A stretch of DNA of 5,566 nucleotides from Pseudomonadota bacterium (GCA_026388615.1 JAPLJL010000243.1:1-5566); one strand, 5' to 3'; positions 1 through 5,462 are shown, numbered from the stretch's first letter. Numbers and translations are program-made. Notes: a model not told the origin generated them from the letters alone.

Positions 1-579
1 ACCTGCCCTACTTCCTGCGGGGCCTGCGTGATGCTCCTGGTCGCGGAGGAGAAGGTCAAGAAATTCGCCGACACCAACCGGGTGGCCTGGATCAAGGCCG
101 TGGCCACCGCCTCGTCGGACGCCACTACCGGGAATCTGATCGACGGCCAGATCAACGACCCGGCCGAGCAGGCCATTTGCGAAAAGATCGCCGCCCCCAA
201 GGCTTACAAGCTGGCCGGGATCCAGAACCCGAAAAAGGAAATCCAGATGTGCGAGGTTTATGACGGCTTCGCCCACCAGGAATTGATGTGGCCGGAAAAG
301 CTCCACCTCGTGGACAATTCCTGTAAGGCCATCGACGAAGGTCGCCTGGCGATTGACGGGGAAATGCCGGTCAACCCCTCGGGCGGGGTGGTTTCCACCA
401 ACGCCATCGGGGCTTCCGCCATGGTGCGGGTGGCCGAGGCTTCCCTGCAGGTGATGGGTCTGGCCGAGGGCGGGCACCAGGTCCCGCGCCGGGTCAAGAA
501 CGCCGTGGCCCACGGCTGGGGGGGACTGTTCCAGTTCGTCACCATCACCATTCTCGGGGACGAACCCGTCAAACGGTAA
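1..579 (+). CDS. Thiolase-superfamily acyl-CoA acyltransferase (or aldolase-like relative), 5' truncated
   Basis: The reading frame is open from base 1 and ends at TAA 577-579, so this is the last 192 residues of a protein that begins outside the window. It starts within the stretch CPTSCGACVMLLVAEEKVKK, the usual end of the thiolase N-terminal domain (consensus 'dGAaAlvlaseekA'). The C-terminal domain follows: NPSGGVVSTNAIGAS (partial residues 125-139) sits where thiolases carry GG...GHPxGA, and HGWGG (171-175) sits where classical thiolases carry the C-terminal CxGxG. The base-catalyst His of GHP is replaced by Asn134, and His171 occupies the other catalytic position. The nucleophile Cys would lie upstream and cannot be checked. 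A DUF35 protein follows 56 bp downstream, as with several thiolases and the steroid side-chain aldolase Ltp2 that work with a DUF35 partner. Likely substrate: an acyl-CoA or beta-ketoacyl-CoA; the exact reaction is unknown. The superfamily is sure, the activity is not. Confidence 0.9.
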   Translation, partial: TCPTSCGACVMLLVAEEKVKKFADTNRVAWIKAVATASSDATTGNLIDGQINDPAEQAICEKIAAPKAYKLAGIQNPKKEIQMCEVYDGFAHQELMWPEKLHLVDNSCKAIDEGRLAIDGEMPVNPSGGVVSTNAIGASAMVRVAEASLQVMGLAEGGHQVPRRVKNAVAHGWGGLFQFVTITILGDEPVKR

Positions 580-635
580 AGGGCGGACAGATTCTGAACC
601 GGTATCAATCAACCCGCGAATCAAGGAGGCAGATA

Positions 636-1094
636 ATGGATAAAAAAGAGAGAAAGGAAACCCGGCAGACCAAGGACAGCCTGGACATGAGCCTGTTCAA
701 GTGGCGGATCGAGGCCGACGGTCTCGAACTCTTGGTCCAGGGGTTCAAGGAAAAAAAGGTTCTCGGCCGGAAGTGCCATAAATGCGGCACCGTTTACGCC
801 CCGGGTCCTTCGTTTTGCCGCAAATGCCTGATCGACATCCAGGACGTGGTCGAGGTCAGCCGGAAAGGCAAGATCGCCTGTTATACCGTCGGCCTGGCCG
901 ATGTCCGGGGCAACCCGGTGGAAGAGATCTCGGTGTCGGTCCAAGTCAAATTTGACGGTGCCGATTCCTGGATGTTGGGGAACCTGGAAATCGACGATTG
1001 GAAGAAGGTTTATGTCGGGATGCCGGCGGAGCTGGTCCTCCGGGAGGAAACCAACGGAACCCTGGCCGATATCGTCTGTTTTCGCCCCATCTGA
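636..1094 (+). CDS. DUF35 OB-fold / Zn-ribbon protein, thiolase partner
   Basis: This 152-residue protein has the standard DUF35 layout. An N-terminal helix (about 18-40) leads into a rubredoxin-like Zn ribbon with CxxC at Cys47/Cys50 and CxxC at Cys61/Cys64, then an OB-fold beta-barrel (about 66-150) containing KGKIACYTV and the closing ADIVCF strand. Length is normal for the family and all four metal-binding Cys are present. The start is fixed by AAGGAGG at 623-629, six bases before the ATG; the in-frame Met18 lacks such a site. In known systems (archaeal thiolase/HMG-CoA synthase complex, BbsA with thiolase BbsB, ChsH2 with aldolase Ltp2) DUF35 proteins bind a thiolase-fold subunit and help it hold or channel the CoA substrate. 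The adjacent thiolase-type gene makes the same pairing very likely here. A strong terminator follows directly, so this is the last gene of its operon. Confidence 0.92.
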   Translation: MDKKERKETRQTKDSLDMSLFKWRIEADGLELLVQGFKEKKVLGRKCHKCGTVYAPGPSFCRKCLIDIQDVVEVSRKGKIACYTVGLADVRGNPVEEISVSVQVKFDGADSWMLGNLEIDDWKKVYVGMPAELVLREETNGTLADIVCFRPI

Positions 1095-1121
1095 TTTTTT
1101 CGGTTGGTTAACTATGGAATG

Positions 1122-1150
1122 AAAAACCCGGGCCCAGCCCGGGTTTTTTT
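1122..1150 (+). terminator. Rho-independent terminator of the thiolase-DUF35 operon
   Basis: A perfect 7-bp GC stem (CCCGGGC 1127-1133, loop CCA, GCCCGGG 1137-1143) is followed by seven T (1144-1150) and preceded by five A (1122-1126) that can extend the stem. It begins 28 bases after the DUF35 stop codon. The A-run on the left means it could also stop leftward transcription coming from the hydrolase side. Confidence 0.95.
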
Positions 1151-1192
1151 CGCTAATTACAAGTGCGGTGACTCAACAAGGGTTTTACCGTA

Positions 1193-1252
1193 ACCGGAGA
1201 ACGAAACCTGGATAATACGTAGGACGTTGATCGGTTGGGCGACTCGTTTGGG
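1193..1252. repeat. Diverged direct repeat, copy A
   Basis: This copy aligns without gaps to 1326-1385 at a constant offset of 133 bp; by hand count 50 of 60 bases match. The best-conserved stretch is GATCGGTTGGGCG. Eight of the ten differences are transitions. It lies in the 256-bp gap between the DUF35 terminator and the hydrolase stop codon, where no convincing gene exists on either strand. The spacer between the copies (1253-1325) has no recognisable coding content. It may be a remnant of a dispersed intergenic repeat or of a decayed mobile element; its identity is unknown. Confidence 0.75.
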
Positions 1253-1325
1253 TTTACGGTTTAGGTCTTTCGGATTTAAAGACAAAGAACGAATGACGAT
1301 TGACGTAACGAGTTGCGCAACCGCA

Positions 1326-1385
1326 ACCGAAGGACGAAACTTAGATGATACGTAGAACGTCGATCGGTTGGGCGGCTCGGTTGGT
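1326..1385. repeat. Diverged direct repeat, copy B
   Basis: This is the second copy of the 60-bp repeat, 133 bp downstream of copy A and in the same orientation. It ends about 20 bases before the stop codon of the leftward hydrolase gene, so the repeat lies in that gene's 3' untranslated region. Conserved blocks shared with copy A include GACGAAAC or AACGAAAC, ATACGTAG and GATCGGTTGGGCG. No hairpin followed by a T-run is seen here on the minus strand. Confidence 0.75.
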
Positions 1386-1406
1386 CTGAGGCCCCCACTC
1401 CTGCCC

Positions 1407-2240
1407 TCACCCGCAGCTAGCCGCCTTAAAGTCCGCTGGGTGCGCAGTTGGCTCCATCTCTTTTTCCCGCCAGGGATCATATTCGAACACCTCATCCCCC
1501 CCCTTAAACCGCCCGCTCAGGATGTCGTAAATCAAGGGGAAAATCTCGGATTCAATCAGACTCAGATGCCCCGCGGATTTTACCAGGACGCGATGGATGT
1601 TCTTCGCGCCTTTGGGGAAAAAGGAAAATTTGTGGGTAACCAACGGGTCCCAGTTGCCGTGGACGACATAGAGATTTACCTCCTCGGGAAACGGGACTTT
1701 CAATAATTTTTTCACGTAATTGTTCCAGGGAAGAAGCTGCCTGCCGCTCTGGAGAAACCAGACCGGGATCGCGAATTCGGAACCGCTTTCCGGGATGGCA
1801 ATACTGATCACCTTGTCCACGTGTTCGGGAATCCGGCAGGCCAGGGCCACCGCGATCAGGGCCCCGGTGCTGTGCCCGATGATGTCCGACCGTCGTCCGG
1901 TGATCTCATGGGCGCGGATTATTCTCTGGGTCAGGCGGTCCTCGACGAACCTCAGGTCCCGGTAAAAAGGATAGGGGGTATTATCCACGTTGAACCCTTT
2001 CTCATCCAGGAAATCTTCCAGGTCCATCAGGGACGCTTCACCCTGCATATACCCGTGGAGGGTGAAAATCGGGTTGCGGGTGAAATTTTCCGGACGCCAG
2101 ATCTTCCGGTCCCTCCCCTCGAAAACATGGCGGAAATGCCGGCTGACATTCTTTTTCCCGGCCCGGATTTCATTCCCCATTACGGTATGAAAATCCTGCA
2201 GTAAGTTTTTTATCTTTTCGACTTTCATTCTGATCGACAT
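1407..2240 (-). CDS. Alpha/beta-hydrolase, lipase/esterase-like
   Basis: With the start chosen here the protein has 277 residues. Landmarks of the fold are the oxyanion-hole region TLHGY (His62-Gly-Tyr), the nucleophile elbow IIGHSTGAL with Ser124 in GxSxG, the acid HGNWDPLV with Asp198, and the base SAGHLSL with His225. Order and spacing fit a single-domain alpha/beta-hydrolase of the lipase/carboxylesterase type. No signal peptide or membrane segment is seen; the basic N-terminus (about 1-50) is probably helical, so the protein is likely cytoplasmic. The frame could open at 2339, but the ATG at 2240 is preferred: GGGAAAGGGG lies eight bases upstream, and the extra 33 residues (poor in helix, rich in Gly/Pro/Asn) would cross the promoter of the divergent gene. 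The hydrophilic end (...PADFKAASCG) stops about 20 bases from a repeat, so the tail may have been altered. Substrate unknown; ester or thioester hydrolysis is the likely reaction. Confidence 0.87.
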   Translation of the reverse strand: MSIRMKVEKIKNLLQDFHTVMGNEIRAGKKNVSRHFRHVFEGRDRKIWRPENFTRNPIFTLHGYMQGEASLMDLEDFLDEKGFNVDNTPYPFYRDLRFVEDRLTQRIIRAHEITGRRSDIIGHSTGALIAVALACRIPEHVDKVISIAIPESGSEFAIPVWFLQSGRQLLPWNNYVKKLLKVPFPEEVNLYVVHGNWDPLVTHKFSFFPKGAKNIHRVLVKSAGHLSLIESEIFPLIYDILSGRFKGGDEVFEYDPWREKEMEPTAHPADFKAASCG

Positions 2241-2248
2241 GAAGCGAA

Positions 2249-2258
2249 CCCCTTTCCC
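2249..2258 (-). promoter_or_regulatory. Shine-Dalgarno site that fixes the hydrolase start
   Basis: Read on the minus strand this is GGGAAAGGGG, placed eight bases before ATG 2240-2238. It supports the shorter form of the hydrolase over the upstream in-frame ATG at 2339, which lacks a comparable site. Confidence 0.7.
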
Positions 2259-2260
2259 GG

Positions 2261-2284
2261 CCGGGGCGGGATTCCCCGCCCTGG
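2261..2284 (-). other. GC-rich hairpin in the hydrolase 5' leader
   Basis: GGGCGGG (2264-2270) and CCCGCCC (2275-2281) form a perfect 7-bp stem with loop ATTC. A G-T pair and two more pairs extend it to about 10 bp. It lies just upstream of the hydrolase ribosome binding site, with no T-run on either side, so it is not a terminator. It could affect translation or mRNA stability; that role is inferred only. Confidence 0.55.
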
Positions 2285-2320
2285 GGTTCCCTGAAATTGG
2301 ATTAGATTTTAATTTCCTTA

Positions 2321-2329
2321 TGTTATAAT
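2321..2329 (+). promoter_or_regulatory. Extended -10 promoter for the CrtC-like / thioesterase / REC-PilZ unit
   Basis: TGTTATAAT matches the extended -10 consensus TGnTATAAT exactly. It lies 49 bases before the ATG at 2378, inside the only markedly AT-rich stretch of the window's first half. No good -35 hexamer is present at normal spacing (TTAGAT at 2302-2307 with a 16-bp spacer is the nearest), which is expected of an extended -10 promoter. The hydrolase gene diverges from the other side of this region. Confidence 0.65.
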
Positions 2330-2337
2330 AACAAGTC

Positions 2338-2359
2338 ATATGTTTATTAATATGTTTAT
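2338..2359 (+). repeat. Tandem ATATGTTTAT repeat, possible operator
   Basis: The 10-mer ATATGTTTAT occurs at 2338-2347 and again at 2350-2359, a 12-bp period. It lies between the -10 element and the ribosome binding site (AAAGGGAG, 2361-2368), where a bound regulator would block transcription or early elongation. The repeat is plain in the sequence; the operator role is a guess, since AT-rich spacer sequence alone could give a similar pattern. Confidence 0.45.
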
Positions 2360-2377
2360 CAAAGGGAGTGAACAGAC

Positions 2378-3348
2378 ATGAGCATTTGCGAATGGAGACC
2401 GATCTCGCGGGAGTTGAATGCCTGGCATTACGATGAGCACCCGGATTACTGGCAGTGGCTTTATTTCGATTTCGTCTTCTCCAACGATTACACCGCCTGC
2501 GCGGTCATCCTGCCCCGTTCCGTCGGATCGGTCCCGGGGGTCAGCCAGCCCGTGCTGACCCCGGAGGTCTGGCTGACGATCCGAACCCCCGAGGGCAAGC
2601 GCTACGACGTCAAGAAAGCCTATCCCCTTTCCGATTCCCAGGGATCGCGGAAAGGGTTGGACGTCCGGGTCGGGAAAAACCTGATGAAATGCTCCGGGGA
2701 CCGTTACCAGATCAAGGTCAAGGAAGGGGAGATCGGGGTTGACCTGGAGCTGATCTCTTTTCTACCCCCCTGGACCCCCATGGACGATCTCGGGTGCGTT
2801 AACCCCGATACCTTCCAGCAGCTCGAGCCTACGGGAAGAAAGTCCCCGTCACCGGGCTCGGGTATCACGAGCAGGGTCGGGGCAATACCATCCTCGGCCG
2901 GCTCTTCGAGCGCTGGTACTGGCTCAAATTCTGGCTGGACGAATTCACCTTCATCAGCCCCTCCGGGGTCATGTCCCCCGATCTCGCCGGAGTCCAGCTG
3001 TTTTTCGCCCTCCTGGCCCGCGGCCGGGAAAAACTCGTCGATGTGATGAATGTCAGCCTCGACGCGAACCTCATCAAGGAATCCGACTGGAAGACCGAAC
3101 CGACGACCAAGTCACCCTACCCGGGAAAAATGCAGTTCGAATTCGAACAGAATGGGGTCAGCGTCCGGGGTTCGCTGAAATCCGGGCCGATGGTGGAGGC
3201 CTTTTCCTTTTCCTACCCCCGCTACCCGACCCCCAAACCTACGGCCTACCTCCGCTTCTGGTCCGAGCTGGAACTCAACATCGACATCAACGGCGAAAAA
3301 ATCCGGAGAGTCGGATCGGGGATGCAGGAGGTCATGAATGCGGGATGA
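2378..3348 (+). pseudogene. CrtC (carotenoid hydratase)/lipocalin-like gene, frameshifted
   Basis: The ATG at 2378 follows AAAGGGAG by nine bases. Frame 2 codes for about 151 good residues (WHYDEHPDYWQWLYFDFVF at 15-33, LELISFLPPW at 123-132), then turns into Ser/Pro/Gly-rich nonsense that stays open to 3046. From about 2830 good coding moves to frame 1: GLGYHEQGRGN, then WYWLKFWLDEF, and on to TGA 3346-3348. A single missing base near 2828-2830 (in GAGCCTACGGG) would restore a continuous protein of about 323 residues. The aromatic WYFDF-type start and the GxGYHxxxxGN...WYW block resemble the CrtC (hydroxyneurosporene synthase/carotenoid 1,2-hydratase) and AttH-like double-lipocalin families; this is motif resemblance, not a firm assignment. 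No other carotenoid gene is present, so the substrate is unknown. Either the gene is newly inactivated or the read/assembly lost one base; both halves keep good codon character, which suggests recent loss or sequencing error. The thioesterase gene overlaps its end. Confidence 0.72.
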
Positions 3349-3778
3349 CCAATTGAACGATTCCCAGTCCGACCGTCTGGAACTGGTCCGGGCCGCGGTG
3401 AATGCCTCGCCCTTCTACCAGCACCTGGGAATGCGGGTGGAAAGCTGCGGGGACGGCCGCTCCCTTTTTGTCATGGAAGCCCGGGAAACCGCCACCAACA
3501 TCTTCGGCTCCCTCCACGGCGGGAGCCTGGCTTCCCTGATCGACTCGGCCTGCGGCCTGGCTCTGGCCAGCCGGCTGGAACCGGCCGAGACGGCGGTAAC
3601 CGTTGACCTTAACATCAAGTATCTCCGGCCCGCTTTTCCCGGCCGTCTCTCCGCCACCGGCCAGGTGATCTATCGAGGAAAAGTTGTCGGGGTGGAAGAG
3701 GCGGAAATCCACCAGGAAAACGGCGAGCTCCTGGCCAAGGGAACCGCCGTTCATGTCATTTCCAGGAGAACATCATGA
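3338..3778 (+). CDS. PaaI-type hotdog-fold acyl-CoA thioesterase
   Basis: This 146-residue protein has the single hotdog domain of the PaaI/YbgC-like thioesterases. The signature TNIFGSLHGGSLASLIDSACG carries Asn54, the HGG loop (60-62) and the catalytic acidic residue Asp69, all in the expected register. The second half, TAVTVDLNIKYLRPAFPGRL and a final ELLAKGTAVHVI strand, matches the usual beta-sheet that binds the acyl-CoA. It hydrolyses an acyl-CoA or aryl-CoA thioester in the cytoplasm; the acyl group cannot be read from sequence. The start is set by AGGAGG at 3326-3331. It overlaps the end of the CrtC-like gene by 11 bases and the next gene by 4 (ATGA), which points to coupled translation within one mRNA. 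Confidence 0.92.
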   Translation: MRDDQLNDSQSDRLELVRAAVNASPFYQHLGMRVESCGDGRSLFVMEARETATNIFGSLHGGSLASLIDSACGLALASRLEPAETAVTVDLNIKYLRPAFPGRLSATGQVIYRGKVVGVEEAEIHQENGELLAKGTAVHVISRRTS

Positions 3779-4482
3779 CCGATCGTCCCACCAAGGTGCT
3801 ATTAGTCGACGATGTCCGGCTTTTTCTCGAACTCGAAAAGACCTTTTTTCGCCGGCAGGGCTGCGAGATCTTCACCGCCACGGCCGGGCCGGAAGCCCTG
3901 GATCTCGCCCATCGGGAAAAGCCGGACCTCGTGGTCCTGGATCTCTATCTTCCGGAAATGGACGGTCTGGAGGTCCTCAAGCGCATCCGCTCCGATGAGG
4001 AGCTGAAAAAAATCAAGGTCATCATCGTCAGTGTCAGCGGCAAGGAGGAGGACATCCAGGCCTGCAAGCATGCCGGCTGCGACGCCTACCTGACCAAACC
4101 GATCACCCAGAAAATGCTTCTCGACACCGCGGCGCAGCTCCTGCGCATTCCCCAGCGAATCGATATCCGCATCTGGGTCGAGATTGAAGTGGAAGGATTC
4201 CGGGACGGAGATAAATTCTACGGTCAATCCGACAATATCAGCATCGGCGGAATTTACATAAAATCCGACAAGGATTTTCCGATCAGTACCGCGGTCAACC
4301 TGCGCTTCTCCCTGCCCGGCCAGGAAAGCGTTTTCTCCATCCGCAGCCAGATTTTACGGACGGAAAAGCTTCCGGTTACGATCGGTAAATTTCGTTTCGG
4401 CCTCGGTTTCCATTTCCTGGATTTAAGCCCGCAGGAATCGCGCCAGATCCAGACCTTTGTCCAGAAGACCATGGAAAAATAG
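3775..4482 (+). CDS. Response regulator with REC and PilZ (c-di-GMP-binding) domains
   Basis: This 235-residue protein has two domains. The receiver domain (about 6-122) has the acidic pair Asp12-Asp13, phospho-acceptor Asp56 in VVLDLYLPEMDG, Ser86 at the conserved Thr/Ser position and Lys108 in TKP, so it should be phosphorylated. The PilZ domain (about 124-233) has RxxxR (Arg124-Arg128, RIPQR) and the (D/N)xSxxG motif as NISIGG (Asn154, Ser156, Gly159), so c-di-GMP binding should be intact. The RxxxR sits directly after the REC C-terminal helix, so both inputs meet at the domain joint. There is no DNA-binding domain; output is probably by protein contact. The ATG overlaps the thioesterase stop (ATGA) with AGGAG at 3764-3768. 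No histidine kinase or cyclase is nearby. A long, separate leader of 138 bp precedes efp, with no convincing terminator. Confidence 0.95.
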   Translation: MTDRPTKVLLVDDVRLFLELEKTFFRRQGCEIFTATAGPEALDLAHREKPDLVVLDLYLPEMDGLEVLKRIRSDEELKKIKVIIVSVSGKEEDIQACKHAGCDAYLTKPITQKMLLDTAAQLLRIPQRIDIRIWVEIEVEGFRDGDKFYGQSDNISIGGIYIKSDKDFPISTAVNLRFSLPGQESVFSIRSQILRTEKLPVTIGKFRFGLGFHFLDLSPQESRQIQTFVQKTMEK

Positions 4483-4620
4483 CTTTGCGTCGCCCGGCCC
4501 AGATCCCCTTTCGCAACCTTCCGGCCCTCCAGGCCAGAAAAACTGCGCGGAAAGCCGGCCCGGGCAACCAATCCATCAAAAAACCAAATCTGTCCGCTCA
4601 TCCTAGAAAGGGAGGCACGC

Positions 4621-5187
4621 ATGTTCTCAACTTCCGATTTGCGCAAAGGAAAGAAGATTAAGCTGGAGGGAGGCCTTTACACGGTGATCGATTTCCAGCA
4701 CGCCCGCACCGCCCAGCGCCGGGCCAACGTCTGGATGAAACTGAAAAATCTCAAGACCGGGTCCGTCCTGGAGAAAACCGTGAGCGCCGGGGAAACCTTC
4801 GACGAACCGGACTTCGAGCAGAAAACCCTGCAATATCTCTACCACGACGAAACCAACTATTTTTTCATGGACGGGAACAGCTTCGAACAGCTCCAGATCC
4901 TGGGGGAAACCCTGGAGGAGACCCGGCGGTACCTGGTGGAGAATTCCGAATATCGCGTCCTCTTCTTCGAGCAAAACCCCATTTCCCTGGATCTCCCGAC
5001 TTCAATCACTCTCAAGGTGATCAGCTGCGAGCCGGCGGTCAAAGGTGACACCGTCACCAACATCACCAAGGCCGCGACCCTGGAATCCGGGCTGGAGGTC
5101 AAGGTTCCCCTCTTCATCAAGGAAGGCGACGTGGTCAAGATCGACACCCGCACCGGGGAATACCTCGAGCGCGTCAGCCAGCGTTAA
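4621..5187 (+). CDS. efp: Elongation factor P with a non-canonical tip loop
   Basis: This 188-residue protein is full length for EF-P and has its three domains: KOW-like domain I (about 1-62), OB domain II (about 65-125) and OB domain III (about 128-186) with the EF-P signature KAATLESGLEVKVPLFIKEG. EF-P binds the ribosome between the P and E sites and relieves stalling at polyproline. In E. coli the domain I tip carries modified Lys34 in KPGKG; other bacteria have Arg32 or an unmodified Lys/Pro loop. Here the loop reads FQHARTAQRRANVW (residues 25-38), with no PGKG and about two extra residues, so the tip residue may be Gln32, Arg33 or Arg34. It partly recalls YeiP (SPTARGAA). No modification genes (epmA/B, earP, ymfI) lie in the window. 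AAGGGAGG (4608-4615) precedes the ATG by five bases. It is a conserved housekeeping gene; only the loop is odd. Confidence 0.96.
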   Translation: MFSTSDLRKGKKIKLEGGLYTVIDFQHARTAQRRANVWMKLKNLKTGSVLEKTVSAGETFDEPDFEQKTLQYLYHDETNYFFMDGNSFEQLQILGETLEETRRYLVENSEYRVLFFEQNPISLDLPTSITLKVISCEPAVKGDTVTNITKAATLESGLEVKVPLFIKEGDVVKIDTRTGEYLERVSQR

Positions 5188-5219
5188 ACCCGGAAAATAC
5201 AGTTGTTTTTCCCTAAATC

Positions 5220-5368
5220 TTTGTAGTTGCCCGATTTATCGGGCGCTTATATGGACTGCATCAGCTTGCTGATGCGCAATAGCAAGCTATTGCACTCCAT
5301 AAAAACAGAACTATATTAATTCCGCCGATCCCGCCCTTGACGGGACACGTGAATCGGCAAACTACAAA
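5220..5368. repeat. Palindrome-rich element bounded by imperfect inverted repeats (MITE- or REP-like)
   Basis: The ends, TTTGTAGTTGCCCGATTT (5220-5237) and GAATCGGCAAACTACAAA (5351-5368), are inverted repeats with 15 of 18 positions matching by hand count. Inside lie, in order, hairpin GCCCGAT-TT-ATCGGGC (5229-5244), a twin-hairpin block (5250-5301), and a bulged hairpin at 5324-5358 (GCCGAT/ATCGGC outside, CCCG/CGGG inside). AAATC lies at 5215-5219 and 5370-5374, a possible 5-bp target duplication, though the A-rich context weakens this. There is no room for a transposase. It sits between efp and a leftward gene, a typical landing place for such elements. It may be a non-autonomous transposon, a REP/IS200-like structure or a structured RNA; its family is not recognised. 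Confidence 0.55.
5250..5301. other. Twin perfect hairpins closed by an outer stem (three-way junction)
   Basis: Two perfect 8-bp hairpins abut without a gap: GCATCAGC-TT-GCTGATGC (5258-5275) and GCAATAGC-AA-GCTATTGC (5276-5293). TATGGA (5250-5255) and TCCATA (5296-5301) close them in an outer stem. The hairpin centres AGCTTGCT and AGCAAGCT are exact reverse complements, so the two arms could also pair with each other as one long imperfect hairpin. The structure is seen directly; its function is unknown. Confidence 0.8.
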
Positions 5369-5431
5369 AAAATCCACTCGTGAATAACGTAGGAATAGAT
5401 TCAATTGCATTTTTCGGGTTAAAATCCCAAT

Positions 5432-5462
5432 AAAAAAAGGCCCCGGGTTTCCCCGGGGCTTT
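5432..5462 (-). terminator. Rho-independent terminator of the leftward DsbA-like gene
   Basis: GCCCCGGG (5440-5447), loop TTTC, CCCGGGGC (5452-5459) is a perfect 8-bp stem. Read on the minus strand it is followed by seven U (from A 5432-5438) and preceded by AAA. It starts 31 bases past the stop codon at 5491-5493. On the plus strand only TTT follows the stem, so it is weaker for efp transcripts. Confidence 0.93.

Noticed and set aside
1157..1495. Minus-strand open frame of 112 codons across the repeat region
   Set aside because: It overlaps the hydrolase 3' end in another frame, is made of the two repeat copies translated, and has no ribosome binding site or domain-like sequence.
2241..2339. 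N-terminal extension of the hydrolase to the ATG at 2339
   Set aside because: The 33 added residues are low in structure, lack a ribosome binding site, and would place coding sequence over the -10 element and leader hairpin. The ATG at 2240 has a strong Shine-Dalgarno site.
2829..3046. Frame-2 tail of the CrtC-like gene as a real C-terminus
   Set aside because: The translation becomes Ser/Pro/Gly-rich and low-complexity, while frame 1 over the same bases gives a natural aromatic-rich protein sequence.
4483..4620. Terminator or promoter between the REC-PilZ gene and efp
   Set aside because: Only weak GGCC pairings without a T-run, and no convincing -35/-10 pair, could be found.
5229..5244. 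Hairpin GCCCGAT/ATCGGGC as the efp terminator
   Set aside because: The stem is good but is followed by GCTTATATGG rather than a T-run, and it forms part of the inverted-repeat element.
5220..5368. CRISPR array
   Set aside because: The palindromes differ from one another, are not regularly spaced, and there are no unique spacers of constant length.
5381..5400. Third copy of the 1193/1326 repeat (ATAACGTAGGA resembles ATACGTAGGA)
   Set aside because: Only about ten bases agree, with a one-base gap, and similarity does not continue on either side.
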